Positions 45,750 through 59,541 are shown, counted from the first letter of the stretch. The stretch is 64,000 nt of DNA from Isoperla grammatica (GCA_945910005.1 OX246747.1:40399353-40463352), one strand, 5' to 3'. Notes: generated by a model not told the origin, from the sequence alone. Translations and numbers: made by a program.

Positions 45750-46013
45750 TTTTTCGTAGGAATACCCGTTATAGGGCGCACACCAGCTTTACCCGATGTG
45801 CCCTTTTTCAGGTGACTAACTAGGTTATTAGGGTGTTTGGATAGTTGGGAAGGAATGTCCGAAGGCTGTTAGTAGGACTCAATCCCAGCATTCGCCTTTA
45901 CGACTGACGAAAACCTCGGAAAAAACCTTCAGTCAGGAAGCTGCCGGTGGCCGGAATCGAACCGGCGACCTCCCGAATTAGAGTCTCGCTTTTTACCGCT
46001 AAACCAGTTTATT
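45750..46013 (-). mobile_element. tRNA-derived SINE-1, near full length, minus strand
   Basis: On the minus strand the head TTTAGCGGTAAAAAGCGAGA, then ATTCGGGAGGTCGCC and box B GGTTCGATTCCGGCCACC (about 45950-45975), is followed by a body with TCCCAACTATCC and a 3' part ending GGTATTCCTACGAAAAATTA, then ATTATTAT. Other heads lie at 10490 (plus) and 60195 (minus). Confidence 0.75.
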
Positions 46014-46500
46014 ATGGCCAACAAAAACAGGATACAAATTATAAACACTTCCAACAAATTGTGTTTGTACCAAGTGAAATATAGTGCATTGTCTCCACAT
46101 TATCAAGGTTAGAGAAAACACCCCCAGAAGGGACAGGGGAAGATAGAGTGACGTAATTTGTAACCTCTTGTCAGTGCTAAGGAAGCGAGGGGAACTAATA
46201 TCCGTGATAAATATGTCACGCCGTTATTTCGCCGGTAGTGTTATGTGCTTTCCTTTTGAATGTTGAAACTATATTCATCTGGGTTGCAATACGTCACACA
46301 CACTGTGCATTGAAGGCGGCCATCTTTGCGACTAAACCAATACGTCACACTGTACATTGAAGGGTCACACTGTGCGCGTGGTGGCCATCTTTGCGACTAA
46401 ACGTTGACAGTTTGAGTACGCTTCCATGCCTGTGTCACTTTAAAAACATATAAAGATAAAGTATAGTGAAATATGAACTACCCACTGATGATTAGGTCCG
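46014..46500. other. No gene; two GGCCATCTTTGCGAC words
   Basis: GGCGGCCATCTTTGCGACTA (about 46316) and GGTGGCCATCTTTGCGACTA (about 46381) are about 66 bp apart, each after a TACGTCACACTGT-like stretch. This small local duplication carries the YY1-like motif. Confidence 0.55.
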
Positions 46501-46627
46501 TATTCATGGTCGTCTCCTACCCCTAGGGGCGCCCGTTGTTGCCAGATAATAAGATCGTGCATGTTAATATACGAAACAAATCTTTAGCAACACTGGGCGC
46601 CCTTAGGGGTAGTGGAGACTATGAATT
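46501..46627. mobile_element. MITE-E copy 1
   Basis: The left TATTCATGGTCGTCTCCTAC, then CCCTAGGGGCGCCC, and the right GGGCGCCCTTAGGGGTAGTG, then GAGACTATGAATT, are inverted repeats of about 40 bp. Same family as 58919-59049. Confidence 0.75.
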
Positions 46628-48529
46628 CCAGCCTAAGCCGACCAAAGAGTTAGGCATCTTTATCAACAGTCTATCTGTAAAACCTTCTACTTCTCTCTCA
46701 ACCCTTACAAAAACGAGTAAATATGCTACGACTAAAACGCAAGCGGATTTACGTTCTCGTAGTCGGCAAAACAACAATTATAACTCCCCTCCCCCCCCCC
46801 TCTTCGACTTCCCCTCCTTCCAAAGCACTTGAAAGGGATCTCGGTCGCCGTGTTTACGCTTTTATATCCAAAGACTTGCTTCGCTTATCCCGGCTTTGTT
46901 ATCTCGTACGCGTATCAATGCCTGATGCAATACTGTCTCACTCTACTGTCTCACTCTACTGTCTCACTGTCTCACTCTACTGTCTCGCGTCTCACAGAAA
47001 CATCTACATAGCGGACGATCTCAAGCGTGGAAATCTCTCAATCTAAGAGTGATGAAAATACTTCATCCACTTTTCAGAGGGAACGTTTAGAAACTTACAC
47101 AGAACTTAATGGATGGAACAATTTCTCGTCCTGAATGAATGAATGAATGTCTTGTGTAAAATATTGCTCAATGGTTTGTCAAGTAAGTAATTGGTACAAC
47201 TGTGTTGTAACTATGATGCTTCCGTGAGAGAGAAACTGTGCTTGTGTTTGTGTGTGTGAAGAACAATATAAACGTAGATGCAAAGAAGTAATGCATTGCA
47301 GTTATGTGTGTGAAACTTTACAATGTACAAAGTATGATTGTTTTCATACCTCAAAGAATTTAAAGCTCTACTTTATGAATGTTGTGTCGTTTGAACGATT
47401 ATATTGTGTTGGTCTTTTCTTTTAAAGTGTACAAATTTAACTGAGAATGTATTTTTAGTCTCTTATTTTAATTAAAGCATTTTAATTAGCTTTGATCCTC
47501 TATTATGATGAATTTATTGTGTAATTATCAGATTAATATCTTATGGGTTGTATAAATATATATTAGACTAATACATAATTAAAAATAGGAATGGAATTAT
47601 CATCAAACACAAACAGTTTTGTTAATTTTGCTGTGATTGGTCAATTTTACAATGTTGTACCTGTCTCTACTGCAATAATTATGTGAGCAAAATGTATCCA
47701 GCTATTATTAATGCAATTATTTATAAAACAAACATTTAATATTAAACAAACAAACAAACATTTCAATATGTTTGTGTTGCGAATTAATGTGCCCTCCAGT
47801 TTATTAGAACACACAACCTGTTTATTTTATCTTGTTATATTTTGAAGCACAAAATAAATTGATGCTCTTTATCTGTGTGTCTGTAAATATTAGTTATGGT
47901 TGAATGTTCACTTCAATAAAATGCTAAGCTACTTTGGTCAGTCACGTGTCTGATAACTAGACCGTTACTAACACGTGATACATCTGTTTAACTATACAAC
48001 ATCGCATTAAGCTTCTCTGTTCACTTCGTGTAAACATTTCTGCGCAACAAACAAGACGCACAGCCGGGGCTTTCTCGTCGGTGAAAGCGTCTTAGAAAGG
48101 CACGAGAGCGCCATTGTGAAAGCCCCTCCCAGCGCGATCGGCTCCATTGTTGTCAGGGCTTTCCCTATAAGAAGTAAGAGGATTACCTTCGCTCCCGCCA
48201 TAACCACAGATTTATCTGCGGGGGAGAATAAGCGCAGTTTCTACATCGCCTCGCGGAGAGGTTTTTGCTCCGTCGTATTGAGAGCATTTGCTCGCTAACT
48301 TGGCAAAGTATCCGATACATAAATATCGTACTGCTCCTTTGAGAAACTCATAGATAAACACTCTACGTTTTATTTATATGCATCTCAATGCTGTCAAACC
48401 TAGAAAACATGCCACAAGATTTGATTCACTCAACAGATGCAATATTTCTGAATCCCAGAGAAATCTTTCGCAAACGGAGCCATTCAACTATATTCTGGGT
48501 ACAGCTGTGTCAAAAGGTGGAGAGAATCT
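46628..48529. other. No gene; small array and AT-rich 3'UTR-like stretch
   Basis: A CTCTACTGTCTCA array lies at about 46931-46996. 47100-47940 is AT-rich with an AATAAA at about 47916. 48000-48300 is CpG-rich. On the minus strand TTCTCCCCCGCAG is followed 29 bases later by GAAG|GTAATC, a possible microexon at about 48188-48216, unsupported by homology. Confidence 0.4.
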
Positions 48530-48566
48530 AACGTTTCGTCCATATTGTTACGGGCTTCTTCAGGGA
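48530..48566 (-). mobile_element. Degenerate Penelope/hammerhead-like motif, minus strand
   Basis: On the minus strand CTGAAGA (48557-48563) is followed by a GCCC...GGAC segment and GAAACGTT (near 48530-48537). This is the same order as the motif at 16436, but stem II is weak, the triplet is GTT and no stem I pairing is seen. It is likely a decayed copy from a related retroelement. Confidence 0.35.
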
Positions 48567-49156
48567 TCTTTGGAGAGTGTTGACACCGGAATCGCAACAC
48601 TGAAGACGTATGTTGCATTATGGGTAAAACGTAAACATTCAAGACAAACAATGATAGTTTCTTCTCACAGCCCCCTAGATACTCCGTCACGCTTGTCCCT
48701 TCAAGTCGGCAGTGGTCATACCAAAGACGTCCAAAAGGCAAAGACCCTCCCCTCGTCATAACCCACCCCCCAACCCCCTTGACCTAATCTCGCGGTGAGC
48801 CGATAAGGGATTCGCGGTTACGCGCTCGATAGATTGACCCGTCGGCCGCTTGGAGCTCTGCCCCCCCCCCCCCCCCCCACAACTGTGGAAACGGCGGATA
48901 TACCCGATTAACACAAGAATTTCCTCAATGCCGGAAATTCACACTTGAAAGATTTTTTCTGGTGATGAGAAAAATTCGTTTAAAAAGTGTATACATTTAT
49001 TCTTTGTACCAATAAAAACTATATTACTTTTAAAATTGCCTCAAGAAATTCCATTTTACGATTGAATGTGTGTTTTGTTGTTGTGGAAAGTCATCGTTAC
49101 AGAAGCTCTCTCCCCTCTTCGAGAGTAAATTTCCCTTCCTTTAAACCGCCTTCTAG
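48567..49156. other. No gene; C run
   Basis: C run at 48861-48878. Nothing else supported. Confidence 0.5.
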
Positions 49157-49420
49157 TTGAAGAGGTTTAAGCCTAAGCTTGTTAAAGATGGGTTCCATTT
49201 TGAGGATGTTCTTCTAAAGACAGGAATACTCCCACTCTCGACTCTAGTCCGCTCTGGCGGTCATCCCGCTAAGCTCGGTAGAGAGGACTCAGAGGAGAGA
49301 ATAATCAATGAGACATTTACAGTTTCGGCCCAAACCTACTTCGCCGGAAACTATGGGCGCTTACGCAAACTTGATCCGGATCAGTTGTCGGATCTCTGCA
49401 GATTGGTTTCTGTCACGTGA
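49157..49420 (+). CDS. Open frame of 87 codons, unknown
   Basis: An ATG-to-stop frame (starts MKRFKPKLVKDGFHFEDVLL) with no in-frame low complexity and charged, gene-like composition. It lies directly upstream of the Harbinger-like remnant. No domain recognised. It may be part of the same transposon or chance. Confidence 0.2.
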   Translation: MKRFKPKLVKDGFHFEDVLLKTGILPLSTLVRSGGHPAKLGREDSEERIINETFTVSAQTYFAGNYGRLRKLDPDQLSDLCRLVSVT

Positions 49421-49794
49421 CAGATTCTACTGATTACGGGTTAGTTTTCGGACAGACAGGCGCGAAATAACAAGCGCGCTTTCTTCACAGTACCACGTGC
49501 AGGGCGGGATTTACAATATGGAAGAGGCTATTGCGTTGACAGTACACACAATAATAGATATATACTGCTTGACAGTGATGATGATGACGAAAAGTCGCCA
49601 TAATGGCATTAGCTAATGTCAAACAGAAGAAGAAACGTGTGTGCCAGAGGAGTTACGCAGAAGAAATAATTGAGCAGTACACACTGTCAGGTAAAAACAC
49701 AACCCTAACCTAAAATATTGGTATTTTTTAAGCCTGGACATTTACCCCTTCTTAATAGCCTAGCTACTAAGAAGGCCTGGTCTCATTTAAATTA

Positions 49795-50094
49795 ACCAAC
49801 ATCCATAGGCTATTGGACAGAAACAGAAAAATAATCACCTCTCCGTCCATTCCCTCATTCAAAGCCAATCTGAAATGTTTTCTTATCTCTAAGTCCTTCT
49901 ATTCTCTCCACGAATTCCTTTCGGCCCAACACAATGTGATTTAGATGGTTAATCACATTCATCGATTCATAATATGTATCTCCAATGTCTCTATTTAATC
50001 TGATCATAATATGTATATTAAGTTTATGTATATTAAGTATGTATATTAACAGATTGACGATGCCTATATTTGTACCATGTATTAATCGTCAGGC
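49795..50094 (+). mobile_element. 3' end of a non-LTR retrotransposon (CR1/L2-like)
   Basis: A frame reading SPSIPSFKANLKCFLISKSF, then YSLHEFLS...NVI, stop (about 49840-49944) resembles the C-terminal tail after the reverse transcriptase of CR1/L2-type LINEs (SIxSFKxxLKxxLF). A 3'UTR follows, ending GATTGACGATGCCTATATTT and then ATCGTCAGGC before the AAAT tail. The last ~50 bases recur, reversed, at 51543-51607. Confidence 0.6.
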
Positions 50095-50779
<685 letters not shown>

Positions 50780-51363
50780 GCTTATTTTCACGCCTATTTT
50801 GGTGTGAAATATATACATAGGCATACCACAGTTAACCAGTTGATTGAATACACAATGGCTTGTTTGTGTGGGGGGGGGGGGGGGGGTGCCTTTTAGAGTA
50901 ATATTTACACCGTCTACAAATATCTTAGTTGGTTGACCTGTGAATATGTACAGTGATGATTATAGACATTTTTCCGAGGGGGGGGCTGATAAAAATCTGG
51001 GGTGTTGCCAAATTAGTAACTCATTTTATGGCTTTTTTTTTTACGCCGGGACAAAAGGCAGGGGTGGAGAGGGTTACGGTCTCTGTTGATGCCATCCTTT
51101 CAGTTTTCGAATATGAGGTGATTCCTATTTGCCATTCTTACCTTTACCTAACATCGTATAGAAAATAAAAATATGTTGCAACATTTATGTAGATGAGTTT
51201 TTCGTGGAAATCGTTTTATTTCCTAGTCCTATATGAGGTGGAAAAATATACCTAATTTTCTTGTATTTTGCATTTTTTTTTTGCAAATTTACATTTCTTC
51301 ATGTGATTTTTTCAATCTGCTAGGGGGGGCATTTACAACTGCCGGGGGGGGCGGAGCCCCCCC
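50780..51363. other. No gene; G runs
   Basis: G run at 50871-50886 and G/C block at 51341-51364. A pyrimidine-poor AG precedes the Harbinger-like piece. Confidence 0.5.
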
Positions 51364-51542
51364 CAGGATATGCCTGGAATCATCACTGAATATGTATGAT
51401 GAGCGAGTGATGCAAATGAATATTTCATCATCACATTTCAAGAGCCACTTCCGTCTGGAAAGATCAACAATGGAGATGCTACTTGGGTTTGTTGGCCCAT
51501 TATATGACTCACCTCCGTTGAACGGTGGAAGGCCTGCGACAT

Positions 51543-51607
51543 CTATTTATTTTATTTATTTATTTGCCTGTCGATTAACACATGGTCAAATATAGGCATC
51601 GTCAATC
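51543..51607 (-). mobile_element. LINE 3' tail, minus strand
   Basis: The reverse complement of this piece matches 50053-50110: ATTGACGATGCCTATATTTG, then CCATG, then TTAATCG, then CAGGCAAATAAATAAA. It is a 5'-truncated insertion of only about 65 bases and interrupts the Harbinger-like frame. Confidence 0.8.
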
Positions 51608-52843
<1,236 letters not shown>

Positions 52844-53328
52844 AGTGTTGGTTTTTCCAATCTTACAATGGTGAAGAAAGGGGAATTGCGTAATCGTTAA
52901 GTCAAAATAACTCACAGAGCTGGCCAGTGACCCCCGTTTTTTTCTTCAGATAATTGAAAAACACACTTACGATAGTGTATGTTGTGAATTTCAGCGAAAT
53001 ATCATTATTAGTTCATTGGTCGGCCCCGCCGTGACGTCACGCAGTGTTGCCGTGGTGGTTTCGCAATGTTATTTCGTGTGTTTAGTCACAAATATCTCCA
53101 AAACGAGCTCGATTACATCTTCTTTTTAAAGCCCTGTTTTATTTAGTGTTTAATTATCTACAATGTGATACATAATTTTATCATGTTTAATTTCATGTTG
53201 GTCTACTGTACCGTATTTTTGGTCAACGGGTATAGGTTTTTCCAATCTTACAATGGGGAAGATAGGGGATTTGCGTAGTCTTTAGGTCGAAATAACTCAA
53301 AAAGTAGGCCTTAGACCCACTCTTGTGT
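52844..53328 (+). repeat. Direct repeats of ~95 bp, 386 bp apart
   Basis: GGTTTTTCCAATCTTACAAT begins both copies (about 52850 and 53237). They share a GGGGA-TTGCGTA and AAATAACTCA continuation and a TGACCC/AGACCC end. The spacer holds CGCCGTGACGTCACGC. This could be two units of a longer satellite or short terminal repeats. Confidence 0.65.
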
Positions 53329-53329
53329 G

Positions 53330-53480
53330 TTTAATCATCCTTCGAATGAAGGAATTCCAGGGTTCGACTCCCGGTTCGGCTAGGGGTTCTAAAGTCACGG
53401 TATGGGTGGGTGGACGCAGCTTAGACTTAGTGCAAATTGAAGGCAGGAGACTAGAAACTACATTGAGGTAGCTCACCGGC
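53330..53480 (+). mobile_element. tRNA-derived SINE-2 head, plus strand
   Basis: GGGTTCGACTCCCGGTTCGG (box B) followed by CTAGGGGTTCTAAAGTCACG matches the reversed head of the SINE at 37525-37775. Confidence 0.55.
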
Positions 53481-53689
53481 TTTACAATTGTCGCTACTTT
53501 AGTACAACTAAAATCCGCATCCAGTGCCTCGTCTGTCCGTATAATTGGGGCTTTTAATATCGTGTAACAGTCGAACAGTTCCATTCCTTGGGCGGCCAAC
53601 TCCGCCGGGGACAATTAAATAAATGCGGTCGGGGCTTTAGAACAAAACTCTGTGGAGCGGGACTTACAAGGGATTTATTAGCAGCCGCC
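53481..53689. other. Spacer, nothing seen
   Basis: No feature recognised before the satellite. Confidence 0.5.
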
Positions 53690-54395
53690 GTGTACCGGCA
53701 TTTCTCTTGCAACACAGCCCGGTGTACCGGTATTCCTCTTGCCCGGCTCACTGTATACCGACATACCGTCGTTCTTCTGCCAACACAGCTCGGTATACCG
53801 GCATTTCTTTTGCCCGGCTCACTGTATACCGACATACCGGCGTTCGTCTGCCAACACAGCTCGGTATACCGGCATTTCTCTTGCCCGGCTCACTGTATAC
53901 CGACATACCGGCGTTCTTCTGCCAACACAGCTCGGTATACCGGCATTTCTCTTGCCCGGCTCACTGTATACCGACATACCGGCGTTCTTCTGCTAACACA
54001 GCTCGGTATACCGGCATTTCTCCTGCCCGGCTCACGGTATACCAACATACCGGCGTTCTTCTGCCAACACAGCTCGGTATACCGGCATTTCTCTTGCCCG
54101 GCTCACTGTATACCGACATACCGGCGTTCTTCTTGCAACACAGCTCGGTATACCGGCATACAGGCATATCTCTTGCCAGGCTCACTGTATACCGACATAC
54201 CGGCGTTCTTCTGCCAACACAGCTCGGTATACCGGCATTTCTCTTGCAACACCGGCCACGGTATACCGGTATTTCTCTTGCCCGTCTCACTGTATACCGA
54301 AATACCGGCGTTCTTCTTGCAACACAGCCCGGTATACCAGCATACCGGCGTTCTTCTTGCAATACCGGCCACGGTATACCGGTATATATATACCA
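53690..54395 (+). repeat. 71-bp satellite, about 9 units, with palindromic CGGTATACCG
   Basis: CGGTATACCGGCATTTCTCT recurs at 53791, 53862 and 53933 and onwards with period 71. Later units vary in length by internal duplication (54140-54370). Each unit also has GTATACCGACATACCGGCGT. The 71-base period keeps three frames open in turn, which explains the long (up to 331-codon) apparent frames. Confidence 0.95.
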
Positions 54396-56084
54396 GCCCC
54401 GATGTCGTTAGTCTCATACCGATCTCACATTCGTATCTACCTTCCTCATTCACGCACGTTGTTTCACAGAACATCAACATATTCTTTCAGACGTTCACAA
54501 GCCTCATAAGTCACGCCCGCTGTGTTGGGAATTTACAGGTATCCAACCTAAGTTCGAAATTGATCCCTAATGTACCGGTTTGAAGTAGTTGGTATAGGAA
54601 CTAAAGAATGTTGGCACTATTGGAATCTGCCATTTCGTAACCACGAGACAAGTACGACGAATTAAATTGCCACGTGTCTTAGTTTGAGTAGATTTGAAAA
54701 TACATTGACTCGAGTATATTTCGCAGTTCGGACAACGATACGAACACTTGTGTAGGAAACTTGGAGGTCCGGTACAACTTTTATGTACTAACTGAATCCA
54801 TTATTAATAGTTACGTAAACGATAACTTCCCATCACTTTGTTTCCGATGGATGTTCAATGTTCAATGTTCAATGTTCAACAACATGCTTTAGTAAAACAT
54901 GAGCCATGTTTGTACGGAAGCTTTATAGAGCGTCTGCTGTAAAACTAGACATTCCAGTCATTTCCCGGCTATACGAGGACGGTCTTAATTTTATAGTAGC
55001 CCATTTCCGCCCCCTGGTCTCCGGGGAGCTGTACCCCCCCCCCCCCTCCCTCTCGCGCCGCGCTCAACAATACCCGGGGAGGGGAGGGGGGGTTACCTCG
55101 TGAGTCCCGGGACAATCTACCCCACACGGGAACCTGCACACTTTAGAGGAAGCCGGGGGGGGGAGGAAATATTTAGGGGTATTAATTATAAGTATATGAA
55201 AAAATGTAAATGGAAAGAATTAAGGTTATGAAATGAGAAATATCCACAGGAAATTGTATCCTAAAGAGAACAGACAATTTAAAGAATTCAAGTTTTAAAA
55301 CGAGATTCACTAAAAAAATTGTGGAATGATGAAGGAGTTTGATATTATGAAGATAAACATATATTTTTTATAGTGGGATGTTTTGGATAACACAATTTCA
55401 ATACTAACTCAAAAAGTAAAGAAAAACCCTAACGTTCATAATTTTATACATATTTAGTAACTGATATGTTCAGAGAAAAATACCTGTGTAAATTCTTCAT
55501 GAGTACGAAGAACTATTCCCCCAGTGAGTCCAAAAACATCCGGAGAACTCATAAACTTGAATAAAAACGAACAATTCGGTCTCTACTAAAATACAGCATT
55601 ATATCAAAACACACAGTTTCCATCACCCTAACAAAACACGGTTATTTGCTTTGGTCTTGACGACACGAATATTCGAGTCCGCTGTTTGTTGGGCGGTATT
55701 TATTTTTCATTAACTCGTATAAACCTAATTGTGGTTTGAGTTTTGTGTAGCATTGCTATAACAACACATTATATGCGAGAGTTGGGCATCCATAGAAACG
55801 CACAGTTATAAAATAGCCGCTGTAATCTGTAGAAGAGATTTGCAATCAATTGAATCCATTATTGTACAAGTGAAAATGATTCATTGTAGAGATATACGCA
55901 TTTATTATCTCGTGAGATACATATATTTGTGGAATACAATGCCTAAACTAAGCGATTCAAATGTGAAAATGTCGTTAACTATTATTTAACTGTAAAAACG
56001 AGCACGCACTGACTAAAACAATAATATATTTCGTGGTAAGTATTTAGTCGTCAATAAACCATTCACGGTTCCCTTAATCTCCAA
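54396..56084. other. No gene; TTCAATG array and G/C runs
   Basis: Four TTCAATG units lie at about 54853-54881. C and G runs lie at 55026-55091. 55200-56080 is AT-rich. No exon recognised. Confidence 0.5.
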
Positions 56085-56385
56085 TAGAGCACTCAAAATA
56101 GACTAGATGCATTCTGGTGGCAAGAAAATAAACTTCTATTAAGAGTGGTTTAGCTGTCAATTTTCATTGTTGTTTTATTGTTATTATTCATCAATGGCGC
56201 TGAAAGGAGGTTGCTTAGCAGCGCTATCTATGTTAGTTTTGAGTCCTCTATTACAACAATGAAAAATGAATCTTGACACAACAATTGAAATCTAGTTTCT
56301 ATTGTTGTGCATTGTTGTCGTTGAAGATCTAGAGGACCGTGATTAGTTCTATCTTAAGATTCTAGATCAATTTTGAAAATGTTCT
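56085..56385. mobile_element. Composite: reversed family C joined to right half of MITE-A
   Basis: 56085-56258 is family C on the minus strand (CATTCTGGTGGCAAGAAAAT, GGCGCTGA, AGGAGGTTGCTT). From about 56258 it becomes the right half of a MITE-A (CATTGTTGTCGTTGAAGATC, then CTAGAGGACCGTGATTAG, then GATCAATTTTGAAAATG). The families share an ACAACAATGAAAA core, where the switch lies. Confidence 0.65.
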
Positions 56386-56452
56386 AGGGACAGGTGAACT
56401 GTTAACACCCCCCCCCCCCCCCCCTATGTGACGTCACGTGAATACTCCCTAT
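56386..56452. repeat. C17 run followed by MITE-D right end
   Basis: C17 at about 56408-56424, then TGACGTCACGTG (56429-56440) and AATACTCCCT, the MITE-D terminus. No left end is present. The C-run junction repeats the arrangement at 19709. Confidence 0.6.
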
Positions 56453-57649
56453 TCATTCACAAAAGTGATTTACAAATGAGGCCAATAAACTGTGGCAACA
56501 ACGCTGGGTCGTGAATAGAACCGTACCATACATAACTGCACTTAAAACACATGACAAACGGTGCAAGCTGTTAAACGCGAAACGGCGTTTTTAAAACGGC
56601 TCGTTTTCAAAAACAAAACGGCTGATATATGCAAACTACAATAAATATTCGACTTTTACTTTTTGTTTCTCTCCGTGCCGCCATGTTGGCATTGTTTGCG
56701 ATCACGGCCTCCAGGATAGATACAGCGCGACGAGTTTGTTTTGTCAACTGGTCCCCAGGGTGCGTTGATGCGCGACACTAGCGCCGCGCCGTGAGCCGTC
56801 TATAAACTAGCGCTGTTGACGCCGGGCAGGGGGTAAATAATGTTACGTTCACTAAGTCACGGTATATAGACATGGGATCCCGACTTTCCCCGACGAGAAA
56901 AACGAATCATTCTCTGCTGGTTTTTGCCCGTGTGACGCACAGATAAATCGTAACCGTGCTTTATACACGCTTTTTGCTGGTTGTAGCTCCACAAATGAAT
57001 ATCTGCTACATCCACAACTTATAATACTACTGGAGAACGTACGTGCAAGAAGAATGAATGAATTCAACCGGACAAACCAATATTAAACATAAGAGTGTTC
57101 AGCACAAATAGCCGTACAAGCAAGAGAATTTTAGCTTATATGTTCTCTAATTAAAATGATGTTCAATATTAAAATGTTGGGAACGATATGTCACTAGATC
57201 TTATCTAGATCCACACATATTCTGTGAAACGGATTGAGTTTAGATAAAATAAGGCAATTTGAAATATTTCCATCAGGAAAATTAAACAATTAAATATAAT
57301 TCAATTACATGGCATTACTAATAACAACCGTAAAGATTCAAATATTTGAAACGTTTTTAATTTAGTGTTTGGCTCATATATACATTGCTTTTAGTAACGT
57401 ATATTATACTCATTTGTATTAATTTTAGAAGTGGTATCATTAAGATATGTTATGGTGGGGTTGGGTAGCCCCGGGGGTACCATATCCCACCCCGAAAGAA
57501 ATCGCTGCCTGGCCCAAAAATTTGATAGGTTGGCACGCCACTGGTCCTATCCTGAATTTAATTTTTAAAAGTTGTGTTCATGCACAATTCTACTTGTTGT
57601 TGCACATACCTATATCACCATCGCTTATCGATTTTTAAACGTGTTTATA
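56453..57649. other. No gene seen
   Basis: Contains GCCGCCATGTTGGCATTG (56679), YY1-like. AT-rich after 57060. Confidence 0.5.
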
Positions 57650-57793
57650 TGCGTGTGCGTGTGTTGGAGAGTGCGTGTGCGTGTGCGTGTGCGTGTGCGT
57701 GTGCGTGTGCGTGTGCGTGTGCGTGTGCGTGTGCGTGTGCGTGTGCGTGTGCGTGTGGGTGTGGGTGTGCGTGTGCGTGTGCGTGTGCGTGCA
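57650..57793 (+). repeat. GTGTGC hexanucleotide array
   Basis: About 140 bases, the reverse-complement motif of the array at 39257. Strictly alternating purine/pyrimidine with a short GGGTGT variant near 57757. Confidence 0.97.
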
Positions 57794-58104
57794 GTGTCGG
57801 TAATAGCGGTCGCAGATTCAATCAATGTCTCTATAACTAATACCCTCTCACACAATCAATTACCCGCATTATATCGTGAACACCCCCCGGCCGACCACAC
57901 ATTAGGGGTGGGTCCGACATCAAAGGCGTTCGGCTGGACGAGCTGACGCTTCCATTTGACGCATCGCATCTTGTTGCTTTACGGCCCTTTTATTAAAGCC
58001 GTATACATTTATTATTTATATGCGAAAAGTATGAAAAATTACACATACAAAAAGTTTGTTTTAGAATATGAATAGATTTAAGTTGAAGTGTTCAAATTAA
58101 GGGG
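57794..58104. other. No gene seen
   Basis: Mixed, nothing recognised. Confidence 0.5.
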
Positions 58105-58271
58105 TATAGTTGTCCCAAGATTACTTTACACCTGCTTTCGTTACATCCGGGGCAGTCGTAGCCAACCGGCGAACCGCCCGAGACACACCAGCGCCAATAC
58201 CGATCGCTGATTGGCTACGAACCAGTCGCCTGTGACGAAAGCATGTGTAAGGTAGTCTTGGGACTACTATA
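58105..58271. mobile_element. MITE with TATAGTNGTCCCAAG ends
   Basis: The left TATAGTTGTCCCAAGATTAC and the right, read reversed, TATAGTAGTCCCAAGACTAC are inverted. The arms go on through TTACAC-TGCTTTCGT and GTAGCCAAYCRGCG. It is 167 bp and may use a TA target duplication. Confidence 0.75.
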
Positions 58272-58829
58272 TCGTGCTATTAAATCGAACATTATTTACG
58301 CGAGTTCAAGAATACAATACTCGGAAGAGAGAAATAGTTAAGCAACAATATACTGGAATATTAATATAACACATATCATCCAGGTTGTATGCGTTGTAAA
58401 TGTAATAGATATGGAGAACTAGAAAGAGAGAGAATATCTTAATCAACCGATCTACGGATTAAAAACAAGAACACTAATTTGAAAACTCGATTCACGAATG
58501 CGAATCATACATTAAACATGCATGTTTCTTGATGCTTCTACACTACCGGTAAATACTTGAACACCGTTTAGATGCAGAGCACAACTGGATCAAACCACCT
58601 CATCACGAAACACACCCGTAATTATGACAACCAACTGCTGCAGTAAAGAAACAAATTAATTAATTAATTAATTGAGCGCGTCATAGCCTACGCGCGCTAA
58701 TATATCACTCGACGCGTCACAATCTGCCGCGTTATCGTCACAACGTGTGCGACTATCGCGATTAATCGAATCGCGCGACAAGGTACAAACGATTATGTAA
58801 TTGAAATGTAGGCAATCCGGGCCCTGTTA
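58272..58829. other. No gene seen
   Basis: An (AATT)n run of about 24 bases lies near 58652-58673, and a CpG-rich patch at 58674-58785. Confidence 0.5.
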
Positions 58830-58870
58830 TCCGGGTAAGGACCGGGGCTCGAATCCCGAGTCTAGCTCAC
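58830..58870 (+). repeat. tRNA-like box-B fragment
   Basis: GACCGGGGCTCGAATCCCGA has a box-B core but no folding tRNA around it. A SINE relic is likely. Confidence 0.3.
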
Positions 58871-58918
58871 TAGATAAACGTCTGTTTATTTACATCTTGA
58901 ACACGCTTCAAGATGATT

Positions 58919-59049
58919 TTTTCAGTCGGCCCCTACACCTAGGGGCACCCATTGTTGCTATGGCTTTGTTTTGTTTATGGGAAATAACATGGAAACACTG
59001 TTACCTTGGTAACAATGGGCGCCCCTAGGTGCAGGGGCCGACTATGAAA
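58919..59049. mobile_element. MITE-E copy 2
   Basis: The left TTCAGTCGGCCCCTACACCT, then AGGGGCACCCATTGTT, and the right AACAATGGGCGCCCCTAGGT, then GCAGGGGCCGACTATGAAA, are inverted arms of about 40 bp. Confidence 0.8.
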
Positions 59050-59296
59050 TGTACTAGCTGAACAAAGGATTGAAGAAGTTATAAGACTATTATCAATACG
59101 ACTGTTGTTACATTTAATTAATTGAAGACGTTAAATTGATTTTACAATTAATAACGATCATGATTTAAATATTTGAAAGTTTTTAAATTCAATCGTTATA
59201 AGCTGATATAAATCTTATTCCCGGGTACGAGTCACAATTTCAATAACTTGAAGCGTTCCCAAGATATAAATAAAATAGAAATATTGCAAACTACAA
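59050..59296. other. Spacer, nothing seen
   Basis: AT-rich. Confidence 0.5.
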
Positions 59297-59541
59297 ATTA
59301 GCTTCGTTCACCTCTCTTACACTGGGTCCTACACTGTGTCTTACACTGGCCAGTGTAGCAAAGCGTCTTACACGAACTAAATAGCCAGTGTAAGAATCTC
59401 CTAAACTGTCTACTCTACACACACAGTATAGTGTGTTTTAATTACAAGCGAATGCCATAAAAACATCGACAGCAACGTACAGGGTTGAGCCAAGTACTGA
59501 CACTGACTTACACCAGTGTAGGACAGGTGAACAAAGCTAAT
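59297..59541. mobile_element. TIR element with internal TACACTG subrepeats
   Basis: The left ATTAGCTTCGTTCACCTCTC and the right, reversed, ATTAGCTTTGTTCACCTGTC are terminal inverted repeats continuing into TACACTGG. TACACTG or its reverse occurs repeatedly inside. Confidence 0.7.

Noticed and set aside
46628..47940. 3'UTR of a plus-strand gene with AATAAA at about 47916
   Set aside because: AT-rich look only; no coding exon upstream.
48188..48216. 29-base microexon on the minus strand
   Set aside because: Acceptor and donor are plausible but there is no homology or frame support.
49603..49690. Clean first coding exon with donor, to be spliced to the Harbinger-like exon at 51367
   Set aside because: The phases do not match (one base left over against two needed), so I describe a remnant rather than a spliced gene.
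53588..54583. 331-codon plus-strand open frame
   Set aside because: It is the 71-bp satellite read through; a 71-base period opens all frames in turn. No domain.
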